Below the pieces are notes generated by a model that saw nothing but the letters and a program-made list of their open reading frames with translations, was not told the DNA's origin and made no database searches. A stretch of 64,000 nt of DNA, from contig NW_027331309.1 in the NCBI RefSeq assembly GCF_022965805.1, positions 186,001 through 250,000 of the forward strand, given 5' to 3'. The position numbers and the translations under genes were made by a program. Positions 1 to 12,566 of this stretch are shown one piece after another (position 1 is the stretch's first letter; each line of letters starts with the position of its first letter). The DNA is from Primulina eburnea. Taxonomy: Eukaryota; Streptophyta; Magnoliopsida; Lamiales; Gesneriaceae.

Positions 1-407
1 GTAGCATTCACTATCTTTGGAAGGGGACGATGCATGTGGTCCACACAATATTTTTTTGTGTAGGGGACCATGTGTACATTGTTGCAAAATTAATTGTGTA
101 TAAATTATTTATGTTGTGGATCTATCTAAGGATATTGTGATGCATTTATTTGTTTTCGGTTTAAATTATTATATGTTTAATCACTTGGTTGTGTACTACC
201 AAAATTTTAAATTATAATGCGATTTCAATCTTTATATTTTCATTCATATTCATACTTTCATTCATTCACGGTCAACAATATAGTACTCACATTTGCACAA
301 ACTTCATATTTAAGTATTTGAAAACCACACATAAAAAGTATATCATTGATTTTATTACTATATTTAATAAATAAATTATTATTATTTATTATATATTTTT
401 TCTAAGG
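1..407. other. Intergenic, no gene seen
   Basis: AT-rich DNA with no credible coding region. An imperfect inverted repeat lies at about 30-85, where a catgtggtccacaca arm is followed by a related tgtgtaggggaccatgtg arm around a T-run. It could be the end of an old transposon, but no second boundary is visible. Confidence 0.4.
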
Positions 408-594
408 CAAAAACTTGTGTGAGACGGTCTCACGGATCATATTTGTGAGACGGATCTCTTATTTGGGTTATCCATGAAAAATTATTACTTTTTATGCTAA
501 GAGTATTTTTTTTTATTGTGAATATGGGTAGGGTTGACCCATCTCACGTATTAATATCCGTGAAACAGTCTTACATGAGACCCACTCTTTTTCT
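408..594 (+). mobile_element. TIR element family, copy 1
   Basis: Full-length copy of a ~185-bp repeat found about twelve times in this window. It begins with cttgtgtgagacggtctcac, carries a central AT-rich part with tattactttttatgctaagag and tattgtgaatatgggtaggg, and ends with a diverged mirror of the start. The ends are inverted repeats around the palindrome GAGACGGTCTC. There is no coding capacity, so it is non-autonomous (MITE-like). The orientation label is arbitrary but consistent between copies. Confidence 0.75.
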
Positions 595-1745
595 AAATAT
601 TTTTTTCAAATAATAATTTATTATTTATATCATTTAAGTTACATGATGACAGCAAATCGAGGTCCAGTCTATCCCAATGTTTTGTAATTGCAAATGACAC
701 ATATTTCATCGCATTTTTTTTAAATTGTTGATCATGTAATATGAGTGAAGCGTTCGGATGATCTTATCTGTGTGTGATATCTTGACAATAATAAACATAA
801 TCGCGTGCTAATGTATTTAAATCGTATGTGGTTATATAGTGTTTTATAATGTGGTTTTCTCGTTTTTGATAACACATGCTCTTGTTAAACGATGACGTCG
901 TGATACACATGGTTTAACTTTAGATGTGGTGAGATGAAAATTATGTTATAAGATGTTTCGATTATTTGGGATCTAAAAATTGAAGATGAATCGGTACTGG
1001 AGTAGACTATTCACATACAGTAAATGAATGCAACTTGTATGCCTCAATTAGCTAAGATATGAGCATCTACCATCGCATTTTAAAGACAGTCACTTATCTA
1101 TGACCTCGTTACACGCTCATAGTGAATCTACAAGTATTAATAATGATATCTCAAAGGTTGATGTGATTAAATATAATTGATGTGCAGCGTTGATGATAAT
1201 AAGATGAATAATGTTTCTAGATTATCAAAGAGGATGAATTCTCTTCTAACTTAATTTATAACTCCATGAAATAATACATGTAATGATTTCTGTTGCAACT
1301 TGCACATGGAGTAAGCTTTTTTCAATGAATGATTGGTATCATGAATCTGTTGAGATAAATAGGGACGATAATACACGGGTTTGGTCAATCCCAAGATACG
1401 TCCCACCGAGATAGAGTGAAGAGAGCTTTTAAATATTGTCAAATGATTGAAACAAAAAAGTTCACCTAACCATTTTAAAAACTTGTTAGGAAAAAAATTA
1501 ATTCTAGGGTGAGACGAATTCACACAATTATTCACCATTCATGCACATGTAATTTCAAAATTAAAAGATCAATCTAAGTACAACTAGGCTGGAAAAAGTC
1601 GTTATGATCGAAATCCCAAGTTTGAACCGTAAAAACTTCACCCATTATACAAACCAGAAATCCAAGGAAAATAAAGAAATCTGAGCATAAATTTTCTTAC
1701 ACAAGGGATACATTTCTCTTGCGAACATTAACGTCATCTGTCCGT
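595..1745. other. Intergenic upstream of PLC gene
   Basis: No coding region is supported. A reading frame at 1251-1538 (-) has no recognisable motif and biased AT-rich composition. The last few hundred bases presumably include the promoter of the PI-PLC gene, but I see no clear TATA element. Confidence 0.4.
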
Positions 1746-4052
1746 ATGCGGACAGCCGAAGAGATTCAAATGCGGGTACCCGATATCGTATTATTTCCCT
1801 TGTTTGGCAAAGTGGGGTTAGCTTTTTCTTACCTTTTGTGATAATCGCAGGTTCTGTGTTCTCTGCATATAAAGCTGTTTTTGATCTCAGCTTTCCTCTT
1901 CGGATATTCTTTTTGCCTCAAGGTTTAAAATATGTAGCTTATTGCTTGTAACATCTTGTTTACCTTTTCCATTTTCTTACACATTTATCAAAGAAATCTT
2001 ATGGGTTTTCCCTTGAATCGTGAGACAGATTGACGAAACTTGTTCCACCTCGAGTAATACTTGCGACGCAGGTTTGATCTGCGGCTCTTGTCCCGCGAAT
2101 GGCAACACCCGGGCCCGATGCACTCGCGTTCAGCCGCTGATTCCCACCACCAAGGTACCCCATATATATCGTTTTTCCTGATCTTGATTGAATATGGGTT
2201 TGGATTTCTTATCTGGGTTTCTGGATCAGGTTAAAGGGTTGCCGTTTAACAAGTATTCATGGCTGACGACCCACAATTCGTACGCTCGGACCGGGTCGAC
2301 ATCGGGGACGGGCTCTGTTCTCTTGTCTCCCATCAATCAGGAAGATTCCGTCACCAATCAGCTCCAAGTAATGTGACAGTATTTTGATTTCATTGTTAGC
2401 TGAATATTTTTAAAAATTCGAAACTTTTGCAGAATGGTGTGCGAGGGCTTATGCTTGATATGTATGACTTCAACGATGACATTTGGTTGTGTCACTCCTT
2501 CGGCGGAAATTGTTTAAATGTCACCGCGTTTGTAAGTTCGTCTGTATATACCTTTCGAATTGTAGATTGTTTATTTGCTTACAACCTTGTCAGTTATTTA
2601 TATGTTACATGTCTTTTGATATGTTACAACCAGCAACCTGCGATTAACGTGTTGAATGAAATTCAAGATTTTCTCGAAAAGAATCCGACCGAAATCGTCA
2701 CCATATTCATTGAGGACTATGTGACATCTCCTCAAGGCTTGACGAAAGTGTTTAATGCATCTGGCCTGAGTCAATACTGGTTCCCTTTATCTGAAATGCC
2801 TAAAAACGGTGGAGATTGGCCGACGGTGGATGATATGGTTCAGAAGAATTATCGGTTGCTGGTCTTTACCTCTAAATCCTCGAAGGAGGCTTCTGAAAGT
2901 ATAGCATATGAATGGAACTACGTGGTGGAAAATCAGTGTGAGTTGTAATCGTTCCTTGATTCGACCGTAAATTTAAAAACTTTAATTGACAATAGAGTGT
3001 CGGGCACTTTAAGAAAAATAGATATTCATAATGTTGTCACTCAAAGTTTTAAAACCATACAGCTTATGCGTGCAATGTTCGGTTTAATATACCACGCCGG
3101 TAGCTATTAGACAATGGCTGCTGTCCAACAAATTTACACGAGACCAAAATCTTGAAATATGACATGAATGGATAACTGTGTTTCCAGTTTTGTGTTATTG
3201 AAGAATGAATATCTTTAACTTGCAGCATGTTTACAAATTACAAGGAGCTGTTAATAAGTAATATTGTCAAAGTGCAGATGGTAACGGTGGGATGAATGGT
3301 TCTTGTTTCAGTCGTTCTGAATCATCCCCCATGAACACGACTTCAAAATCTTTGGTCTTGATGAACTACTTCCCAACGGATCCTAATGCAACAGAGGCTT
3401 GTGTAGACAATTCTAAGGATCTGGCCACTATGATGAAGACTTGTTATGACGCAGATGGTAAACGGTGGCCAAATTTCATCGCAGTTGATTTTTACCAGGT
3501 ATAGGTACAGTACACGCGACTAGATTTATTTTTGCAATCTGAAGAACCTTAATAAGTAATATTGTCAAACTTTATGCAATCCTTTCTCAAGTCTTTCTTG
3601 CTTTCTTTTGTTGCAGAGGAGTGACGGGGGAGGTGCAGCCGAAGCTGTTGATGAAGCAAACGGACATATGACATGTGGTTGTGTCAGCATAGCCTATTGC
3701 AGGGTATGCTAGTTAGCCAAGTGACGATTTTTCATAATTTACATGTCGAAACACACATTTCTTGCATGTTTCTTGCAACATAAGAGTTATTGGACACTGA
3801 TTTAGTCTAAGTAACTTATATGTGTACAAATTTTGGCAGGCGAATGCGACATCTGGTACATGTGACGTCCCCTTACTTTCGCCTCCACCACCGGCTCAAT
3901 TACCTCCAGACGCCACCACAGCACAAGATCCTGGAAGTGGTTCCTGGATTATCAGACCACTCCGACTTCATCGGATTATTTTGATAATTTCAAACATGGT
4001 TCTCTTGCTGTGTAATTCCCACCTATTTGGCTACAATTCCTTTTCTATTTAA
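1746..4052 (+). CDS. PI-PLC X domain-containing protein, GPI-type
   Basis: Plant secreted protein with a phosphatidylinositol-specific phospholipase C X domain, of the At5g67130/At4g36945 type. Supported coding exons are 1851-1922, 2029-2154, 2230-2367, 2433-2531, 2634-2937, 3278-3498, 3617-3703 and 3840-4052, about 420 residues in all; phases close at every junction. Exon 1851-1922 encodes a hydrophobic signal-like run ([14 protein letters not shown]). It is followed by a Cys-rich segment ([17 protein letters not shown]) and the X-domain signatures [33 protein letters not shown] and [12 protein letters not shown]. The last exon ends in a hydrophobic tail that fits a GPI-attachment signal. 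The two His residues (TTHN and LCHS) correspond to the catalytic positions of the fold, but the lipase activity of this plant family is, as far as I know, not established. The start is the weak point: exon 1851-1922 has no ATG, and I place the start at 1746 through a tiny exon 1746-1775 (CGG|gtaccc donor, cgcag acceptor at 1850), which keeps frame. Confidence 0.88.
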
Positions 4053-4937
4053 GAAACATACTGGAAATATACCGTTGGCTTGTGGCAGTCACCAGTGTTT
4101 TTGGCGGCAACCAGAGAGATATTTGTATGCTATGAATTTCACTGGATCACATTTTTTAATGAACAACACCTATTTGTTCATTTATTTACGTCTTTCCAAT
4201 CTTTCTTTCACCTGAAACGAATATTATCATAAAATCGGACAGTTTAAATTTGGGTCACTTTGCAAGAATATAACCAGATAATCCTATTTTTGAAGAGTGT
4301 TGCACACCCATTTCTGCAAGAAGATAACCAGATAATCCTATGTTTTATCATCTCATCTTACATCGTCTCATTTTATAAGTATTACCGTGCTCTGAGTTAT
4401 AATCTTATCATGAATTGGTTCAAATCGTTTGGGGGATTATCTTAATCAATACGCGGACAAATAAATACTATTAATTAACATATAATAAGATATATCAATC
4501 AAACAGCGATGTATAAAACCATTTCCCCACAATATTCTTATTTTTACAAGAAAATACATAATCAAGAATATTTATGTACAAATAATTAGATACAAGAAAT
4601 ATTGGTTTAATGTAATAAAATAATGTAGTTACATAAAGATCCATGGTATATCCGTAAAATTTTATTACATATCATTTAACATCTTATATTATAAAATTTA
4701 GATTTGTGACACTTATTATATAGTTTTTTAAAAAAATATTATCATCGTATATGCTATCCAAGGCGTCACATGATTCCCTATAATGGGCCGGTCAGACCAA
4801 TATTGGTTCAATATTTACAGTCAGGCCCAAGTCCATTTAGCTTAACCTTCCCCCATTGGCAGCGGTAAGTGAGAAAGCACTGAATCCACTAACCAACTCC
4901 CGAGGGCATCCGGAAACGGACATGAAGGTGTGCGGTG
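4053..4937. other. 3' flank of PLC gene with 54-bp tandem repeat
   Basis: Probable 3' UTR followed by AT-rich intergenic DNA. The string tgcaag, one variable base, then ataaccagataatcctat occurs at 4261 and again at 4315, a diverged tandem duplication with a 54-base period. No gene is visible. Confidence 0.5.
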
Positions 4938-5013
4938 GGGCTGGAATTTTAAATATTAAAATTTTTTAATATTTTAAATTGATATATCCGAATTAATATC
5001 ATATTATTCTAAA

Positions 5014-5049
<36 letters not shown>

Positions 5050-5310
5050 TGAGCTAGGCCGGATAAAGAACTACGTGGCTCCGCCTCTGACGCCTAGTGA
5101 CGGAACTAGAAATATGACTCCCTCTAAATTAGAATTTTAAACTCTAAAATCTTTTAATATTTTAAATTGATTTACCTGAATTAATACAAAATTATTCCAA
5201 AATCATACAAAATTTACATATACATTTATAAAAAAAAAAAAAAAATTGGGCACACGGGCTTTTAAACCGAGTAAAGGTAAAGAACCATGTGGCTCCGCCT
5301 CTAGATGGAG
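4938..5310. repeat. Pair of diverged repeat units ending in GTGGCTCCGCCTCT
   Basis: Two related units lie head to tail, about 4938-5092 and 5106-5305. Each has an AT-rich body with ttttaatattttaaattgat followed by a gaattaata block, and each ends with gtggctccgcctct. The second unit opens with gtgacggaactag, a weak inverted match to that end, so the units may be short TIR elements. The first contains an (AT)n run at 5018-5043 and the second a poly-A run. Confidence 0.5.
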
Positions 5311-5540
5311 TAGTGTTCGGACTTCCACACGCCGCCGCTTTACCCACTCTGATTTTCAGACACTGCCGTCCCACTCTGCGCTGCTACTCCTCTTCTTTCC
5401 TGGTACGGTAACCAGCCATTCCTGTTTTGTCTGTCTATACTACGGTGCATTTTCATTTTTTGGCTTCACGCTTAAATACACGCACAAACAGCTAAAGAGT
5501 TTCGGTGTGTGAATGGCAGACCACGTTCATTAGAAAAGAT

Positions 5541-6532
5541 GTAGCTGCTACACAACCACCTGAGAATTTGAATCATCTTCTCAAATTGCTTCAGGTTAGC
5601 GGTTCGTTATTTTCTTGAGTATTTGCCGTTTTACTTGATATTTTTAAGAAATAAATTCGATTCAGTTTTGGATTGAGAGTGCTGCCACTTATGTTGCATG
5701 AAAAGTGATAGAAGTGGTAGCGTGCACTTTCAGGTAAGTGCTTAATTTTAGCGGTCGAAGTTCAAAGCGCCATCCTTTTAGTTGATAGTAACTGATAATC
5801 TTAAACCAAGAAGAATTTCTCAACAAGATTTTGTTCGTTTATATAAATTGAAATTTGAGGTAATATCATAGCTTTCAAACGCGATAAGAAGAACTGTTTT
5901 GTAGCACACATATTGCTTTGGCAAGGACAGAACGGTGAACAAAAGTTAACGATCGTGTATCCCATTTGCTAAGTGTGTTTATAATTCATGTATTGTTTTG
6001 GGTATGTATAAAAAAAAAGATCGGGCCCCTTAGAGTATGGGCTCTGATGTCGACCGACTCATGAGATTCGCCTCAAGTACGAGTCTGATTGCTGCTTCCA
6101 TCTTCAATATTTGGCACTCTTGATCCTATGTTCATTTTGATACCGATACATGCGTAATATTTTGATTTTATTCTGGTTAGAAAGTTGCTAACTTAGCTCA
6201 ATGGGAGGATGAGCAAATCGAGTACATTAAAGAGAAGGTTACAGCCGAGGGGAGGCAACTCAGGCAAGAAGATTTGGAAACGGGGGAGGAAGCCGCTCAA
6301 GTTTGGTCATGAGTGATGGATGATTCGTTTTCGTTTAATCGATCGAGCATCCTCTTTCTTATGCGTGACAAACCTGCTTATCTGCCTGCAGGTTTCATTG
6401 GATGAGGCTGCCTTTTTATTGGATCTAGCTTCAGTTGGAGGGACTTGGGATTAGTCTTTGGAGAGAATTGCCGAATGCTACAGAGAAGCCGAGCTCGAAG
6501 ATATTGCGAAATTCATACTTTACAGAGATTGA
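5541..6532 (+). pseudogene. Remnant of small unidentified three-exon gene
   Basis: Three exon-like blocks with good splice borders keep one reading phase: 5541-5594 (ends LLKLLQ, donor cag|gttagc), 6181-6300 (40 codons with QWEDEQIEYIKEK and LETGEEAAQ, acceptor gttag) and 6392-6532 (VSLDEAAFLLDLAS, acceptor ctgcag). The last block has an in-frame TAG at 6452-6454 after GGTWD, yet the same frame stays coherent for 25 more codons (SLERIAECYREAELEDIAKF) up to TGA at 6530-6532. Upstream, an ATG at 5513 runs into TAG at 5531 and is out of phase with the first block. The protein is acidic, helical and small; I do not recognise the family. A broken gene is the simplest reading. A real gene ending at the TAG with an unseen first exon cannot be excluded. 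Confidence 0.5.
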
Positions 6533-9382
6533 TGTTGAATGTAGGCATAAAATTTCTGTGCCTGTATCATTCCGAGATTATTTGTATATCGAATTTTGCT
6601 GTTGCTGCCAAATTATAGTTTCCAAGAGCCAACGAGAAGGAATATATGTTTCAAGCTTATGGTTCTGACTTCGCATTGCATGTGTGTTGGTGTTCAAAAA
6701 AGAATTGTTACATATGTTGGATAAACCTTTAATTTATGTAAATTAGAAAGAATAGGAAGATGTCTTATTTTAGAGCATCTTCCAAATCTATGCGACTTTT
6801 TGATTGAGAGAATTGGAGTAATCCCCCTATCATTTATTGTCTGTTTTTATATTAAACAAACAGGTAAGTCCGCCAAACCCCGCCATGTTACCCGCGGTGG
6901 AGGCCGAGTTTGGATTGAGTTATTCTAATTTAAATTCTTATTTTCGCTCCATCCATTGTTAGTTTAATTTTTTGTAGGAATAAATGTAACGTTTTTTAAT
7001 TTTTTTATATTTGAAATTCAGATTTTAAATATTCGTTCTTATGCTTATCCCGTGAACATCACATATTATCATAGAACAAGTTTCAAATACATTCTCGTGC
7101 AAAATGTAAAATCAATTATAAATTTAGCGAAAATTCCCGTTCTAAATTTTTATGCGTCTTAATTTAAGAATGTAAGTGTTATTAAATTAACTATAATTTC
7201 AATTTATTTCAAATGATTCGATTCCTTCTTATCAATGATTCGAATCAAGATAATCAACCCATGGCCCTTTTATCGTAAAATAAAAAATTTCATGTTCCAT
7301 CAAATCATATGAAAAGAAGATTCCGAGTGACCCGACCCGTAATCAATATTCTTGATGCCTACTTTTACCAAATTTCTTTTCAAAAAAAGCGGCACTATGG
7401 GAGACGATCACTTTTACAGTTGAGCTAGCTCAGACAATATTTTAAGAATCTAGGTATTTAAGTCTGAAAGTTCCTTGGGTCTAGTGTTGACAAGACGAAA
7501 GAAACTACTTTCCAGGTGTGGGATATTCTATGAGTGACGGTACATGGACATGGGTCAAAGCTCATGCTAGACTATACTAACGACTCATTATCGATAATGG
7601 TACATGGATATGGACCGAGACCCAAGTTGATTCTGCCTATTCACTTATCATCATCACATCAACACCCTCTAATGCTATCACCCCTAATTTTACATGTCTA
7701 ATAATGTTATCCTAAGGGGTGGGCAATAGGTAAAACAATAGGCGAGGTACCTAATTTTGGTAAAAATAAAAATTATGAACTGTAAATCAAATGCATAATA
7801 ATGATTCTTACCCATTTGCACACAAAAAAATGTTGGGGGCTTTAACTTCTACACCATACTGATTCCCCAAGAAAATTGTCTTCAATAATATTCTTCCACA
7901 TTTTATTTTATCTTCTATGAATTTTCGGACAATAATATACACTCATACCAATGCTTTATATCCTCAGTTTACATTTTAATTACTACATCGGTTTTTTTCG
8001 ATTACATGGAGTGAGGTTTTTTACGTACTTTTTTTTAAAGAAAAATTAAATTTATAAGCGAATATCATAAATCTCGAAATATATAAATATATAATTAGTT
8101 ACTGATCGAAACATTAGTTTTAATGGGACAACGCTTATTCTTTAATAGTTTTTTTAATAAATGTCATTGCATTAGCATAGAGATTTACCAGTGTGTACGA
8201 GTTTCCACGTAATAAAAAACATAAATTTTGTATCATGTAATGTTTACCAATAACAATTTGTAAAATGAAAATATCATAATTTAGCTTGAATTTCTAGATA
8301 TAAAAATGGGTTATATATAAACGAGATCAAACAATCATTTGGATTCCGAACATAATCCAAATCAGACATATAATTTATAAATATTTTCAATTTTTTTAAA
8401 TTAAAGTAATTCTGAAATTAACCAAATCAGACATGATGTTCATATAATCTATCCCGCAAACACTGATTAATGATGTCAGGGGAAAAATTTTAGGGCCAAA
8501 GTCAGAACCTCGTAAGTGACTTGTTCAAATTATGGGGCTTAATGCATGAAACCATACTCTATCTATATGTACAGTCAAATAGATATTAGTCAATGAATTA
8601 AAAGACTATATTTAAATAATGTTTCGATAATTATAATATTCATTCAGTGAAACTCATAAATATATAGCATAAATAAAAATTTCAATGTGAATTTTGGGGA
8701 ACAAAAATTAATATTAAGCTGAATAGTTTTCTTAAGAAAAAGTAGGTGAAGGGAAAAAAAGATTCCGAAATTAATTGATATAATTCTTTAAATTTAAATT
8801 ATTTCTCTAAAATTATCTTTTCCTTGTTAAATTGATTTCATTTTGTGAGATTTTGTCCTTCTAGATAATGAGATAATTGTATAAATATATTCTAGATATA
8901 ATATTTATAATGATGACATGGTATCATTAATGTTTAAATATAGTTTATTTCTAATTAAATTTGATATCATACATAATATCCCTAAATAGGGATATGGAAG
9001 TATGAAATATGATATCATATATAATATTCCGTTTGTTATGGTAATGTAAGTATTCGTAAGATCTAACCTAATATTTAGAAGTTCAAACTTCATAATATGT
9101 AAATTTTTTTATCAGAAATATCGATGATTTGTAGTTCATCCACAATAAATCATTTTTTTTTATTTTAATTTTTCTATGATGTTTAGTTTTCTAAAAATTT
9201 ATTTTGAATTTATTCTTCTCAAAAAAATTAGGTAAATATGCATAAATTCATTAAAATAATTCAAATTTGAAAAAAATTACAATTGTTGATGATAATAAGT
9301 TTGAGTATGATGTGGATATCTGATCATCCGACAAGTATGACATGTAGATAAAAATTGAATAGCTTACGATGATGTGAATATA
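6533..9382. other. Intergenic, AT-rich, no gene seen
   Basis: No supported coding region. The part near 7480-7680 is richer in GC, with an approximately repeated phrase (ggtacatggacatggg at 7540, ggtacatggatatgga at 7599). It looks like retrotransposon-derived debris, but no element borders are found. Confidence 0.35.
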
Positions 9383-9646
9383 GATAAATATAATAAATGA
9401 GTATGATGACAGATAATATGAAATTCTACCCGAATCCGAATCATTATCATCCCTAAAAATTATGTTTTTGGAATTCGAAACACGATTGTAACAATCTCAT
9501 ATTCAAACATTAAAAAAAAGATAAATATAATAAATGAGTATGATGACAGATAATATGAAATTCTATCGAATCCGAACCATTATCATTATGTTTTTGGAAT
9601 TCGAAACACGATTGTAACAATCTCATACTCAATTATTAAAAAAAAA
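9383..9646. repeat. Tandem duplication, unit ~137 bp
   Basis: The segment starting gataaatataataaatgag at 9383 is repeated from 9520. Both copies contain tgatgacagataatatgaaa and gttttggaattcgaaacac, and both end in a poly-A tract. The second copy has a few substitutions and an internal deletion of roughly 13 bases. There is no coding content. The close match suggests a fairly recent duplication, with the poly-A tract at the joint. Confidence 0.85.
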
Positions 9647-10030
9647 TATTTCATTATTAAATTATCAATTATTTTTACTCCAGTAATTTATAGCCAATCT
9701 TGTACATCTGAAATCGTGTTTTTAATAGATTATTTTATTTTACGTTTGTTGCACACACAAGACTATATTTTATTGGGTCTAGAATAGATGAGAAGCAAAA
9801 TATGTATCTAGATATTTTGTAAAACCTAGTTTATTTAGAACGTGGATATAACCGACTTTGTACGGTCAAAGTATAACCACACAATTTAGATTATTATATA
9901 CTTATAATAATAATATTTGTTTTTACATTATTAAAATAAAAGGCGCATGATTCTCCATTCATCGTAATCCTCTTCTATTTTTTTCACGAAAAGTGTCGAA
10001 GTTAAACCAATTGCTTTATAAATGAATAAT

Positions 10031-10080
10031 TTATTATTTAATAAAATAATACAATTTATTATTTAATAAAATAATACAAT
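10031..10080. repeat. Perfect 25-bp tandem duplication
   Basis: A 25-base unit (ttattatttaataaaataat plus acaat) at 10031-10055 is repeated exactly at 10056-10080. It is a simple slippage or unequal-exchange product in AT-rich DNA. Confidence 0.85.
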
Positions 10081-10439
10081 GACGTGACGTCACAGATGAC
10101 GAAATTTTGGAAATACTTTAATATTTTTTTTCCTGAACTGTGAATATTAAAAAGTCTTTGAGGATCAATTCTTCAAATCTTGATACGCATACAAGATTAT
10201 TATTTCAATTTCATCTTCGGGATAACCAAAGGTTTTTCTGTTTTAATAATAAAATGAATTAATCCACGCAGGTTTATATCCATCCTAAATATTTGGCTTA
10301 ATAATATGAATGTTGTTCCCCCATGGTTCACCCTCCAAAAGTAAAATTGGATGCGATCCAAATCTATGCACACTCAGAATAGAACTTCGAGCCAAATTAA
10401 TCATGACTGCTTGTCTTCTGGAATAAATCATGCAGATGA

Positions 10440-11115
10440 AAAGTCGAGAATGTTATATACCCAAAACGTTTGGATATAGAGATCTCCGGGGAGGATCGGG
10501 TCGTGAGCATTGAATGATCCCAAGTCATGGATTAAGTCATGACAAGTTTTGGACCAGTCCGATAACAGCCAGACAAATGGATACCCGAGACATCATCTAT
10601 CTGAGCTACCAGAAGCCTGAGCTCTCAGACGAGTTCCCGGATGATGACCCTTTACCTGAGTTACCTTGATAATATCACCGCACTCGAGTGCACAAATATG
10701 TTGTACCTTATCTTGGTAATCATTACAATCAAAATCATATGAATTTGATAGAGCGAAATGGACAGTTTGGTGTGTCAGAGAAGTTGGTGTCAAAAAACAT
10801 GATATAGACAATCATCTTGCCATAATTAGTAAGTGGACACTAAAAACAATGTATCATTGACTTTTTTTCTATAAATACTAGGTTTGTTTAACATTAAAAG
10901 ATTTATGATTCACATATATGCTGCCCACATCATTTACTAATCATTGACATAGTTTTCTCTGAGTTACATTGGTTTTCTTCGTTCATCTGATGACTTTAGC
11001 ATCGGAGTGGCCTAGCCGAACTCACCTCTGACGCCTTTCACGTGATTATCTTTGTGTTTGCAGGTCAGTATATGCCTTTTCCGGGAGAAAAACCTTTGAT
11101 TTAGACGTATCTCGG
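10440..11115 (+). mobile_element. Probable LTR-retroelement fragment
   Basis: This stretch differs in composition from its neighbours. It has a TATA-like ctataaatacta at 10870, then after about 130 bases the phrase gcatcggagtggcctagccg (11000) and tgtgtttgcaggtca (11055). That arrangement of a TATA box followed by a cggagtggc phrase and tttgcagg resembles the 3' half of plant LTRs as I remember them. No target duplication or internal genes were found, so exact borders and class are uncertain. Reading frames inside show no protein motif. Confidence 0.4.
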
Positions 11116-11164
11116 GTGTAAATATATATATATATATATATATAAATATATATATATTATATTA

Positions 11165-11432
11165 TCTATACTATTATATTAAGTGTGAGGGACTTAGAAT
11201 AACTACCTTTGAGGACACCAAAATATTTTATTCCCTAATTACCCTTCTTACTCTACTAAAAACCTTTTCAAGTCACTCCATATTTTAAATATAAAAAAAT
11301 CAAAACAAAACTTCCCTTTTAAATCGAACAATTTTTATAAAATTGAAAATAATTTCATGTTATTTATTTAATATTATTTAATCAAAATAAAAATAATAAT
11401 AGCACATGCAATGTATGTGAATCTTTTACTAG
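11165..11432 (+). mobile_element. Non-autonomous Helitron-like element 1
   Basis: The element starts with TCTATACTATTATATTAAG after an A. It ends with a short hairpin (CACAT...ATGTG at about 11403-11420) and then CTAG at 11429-11432 followed by T. The 5' TC, the 3' hairpin plus CTAG, and an A/T insertion site without target duplication are the defining Helitron features. It is 268 bp with no coding capacity. Confidence 0.6.
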
Positions 11433-11700
11433 TATATATTAAGGTTGAGCACATGATAGTAACTACCTAGGAGGACACCAAATTTCTCTTCCAAATTTAC
11501 CCTTATATGATACTAATATTACACTTTTGATTTTTGTTATTTTTTTTAAAAAAATTTCAACTCACACTTTTATTTTATTTGTTTATTTCAACAATTCAAA
11601 TATCAATTTAGTTCTCTCCATAAATTTTCAAATTACACTTTAGTCCATCGATAATGATAAAAAAAATTGTACACACGCATCGCGTGTGCTTAATAACTAG
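11433..11700 (+). mobile_element. Non-autonomous Helitron-like element 2
   Basis: This element directly follows element 1 and shares its internal phrases (attaag or attaagg near the start, ggaggacaccaaat). Its 3' end has a clean hairpin CACACGC-atc-GCGTGTG at 11672-11688, a short spacer and CTAG at 11697-11700 followed by T. Its 5' end is not clear because it abuts or overlaps the end of element 1. Confidence 0.55.
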
Positions 11701-12566
11701 TATATATAAAAGATCCATGTTAATTGATATATCCACTTAATTACTACTTTTTAGGGAAAAAAAATTTGATAAACATTTAAAAAAAAATCTTATTCGGGAC
11801 TGTGGACTTTTGAAAGCTTTCGAAGATTTAGGTTACGTCCCTCTCGTCATAATAACAACGCATGTGTCTTTATTACTTTTGGCCATGAGAACTGATTCAA
11901 AGGACTTCTCCGATGCTGACAATTCATCACTATCCTCTCTAATCTCATTTCTCGTAAAAAAATTTACAAGTTTTGAAAAACTTTATTGATTCTTGATTTT
12001 CACTTCTGTAATCAATCTTCTAAACATAATCAATCAGTTTCAGTTAAAAAAAAATAAACTTGTTTGTTTCTTCACAAAAATTAAAAAAATAGTGAGAAAA
12101 ATACAATTTATAGACTCCTTTTTTTAGGAGAAATTCCATTAACAATATCACAAGTCTTCACGTACAACAGCCTGACACACAAGGTAGTAGATTCAACAAA
12201 TTTTTATCATTATTTAATTCAATTATAAAATGATCACATGTTTAATAAGAGAATATAATTAAAAAACAAGAAAATCTGATACTAAATATAGAAATTTTAA
12301 GCATAGCATTGAAATCTCTAGCAGATAAAGTTAACTAAAGAAAAGCTGCAAAAGCACTTCATTTTTGGTTTAATTATACCAGTTTTTACAGAGAGTCAGA
12401 TAAACATATTCTTTTGACCAATCAAACTTGAAAAAAAAAAGAAGAATAAAAAAAATACTCTATAGCGAAGCTCAACGTGCTAATCTTTTGCAGACTTGCA
12501 GAAAAAACGGTGGCCTTTCTTGAGTTTCCGGGGAAAATTTCTTCAAGAACATATATATTTATATAT
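11701..12566. other. 3' flank of AP2 gene
   Basis: AT-rich DNA with no independent gene. The part next to 12567 should be the 3' UTR of the AP2 gene on the minus strand. No polyadenylation signal stands out. Confidence 0.4.
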
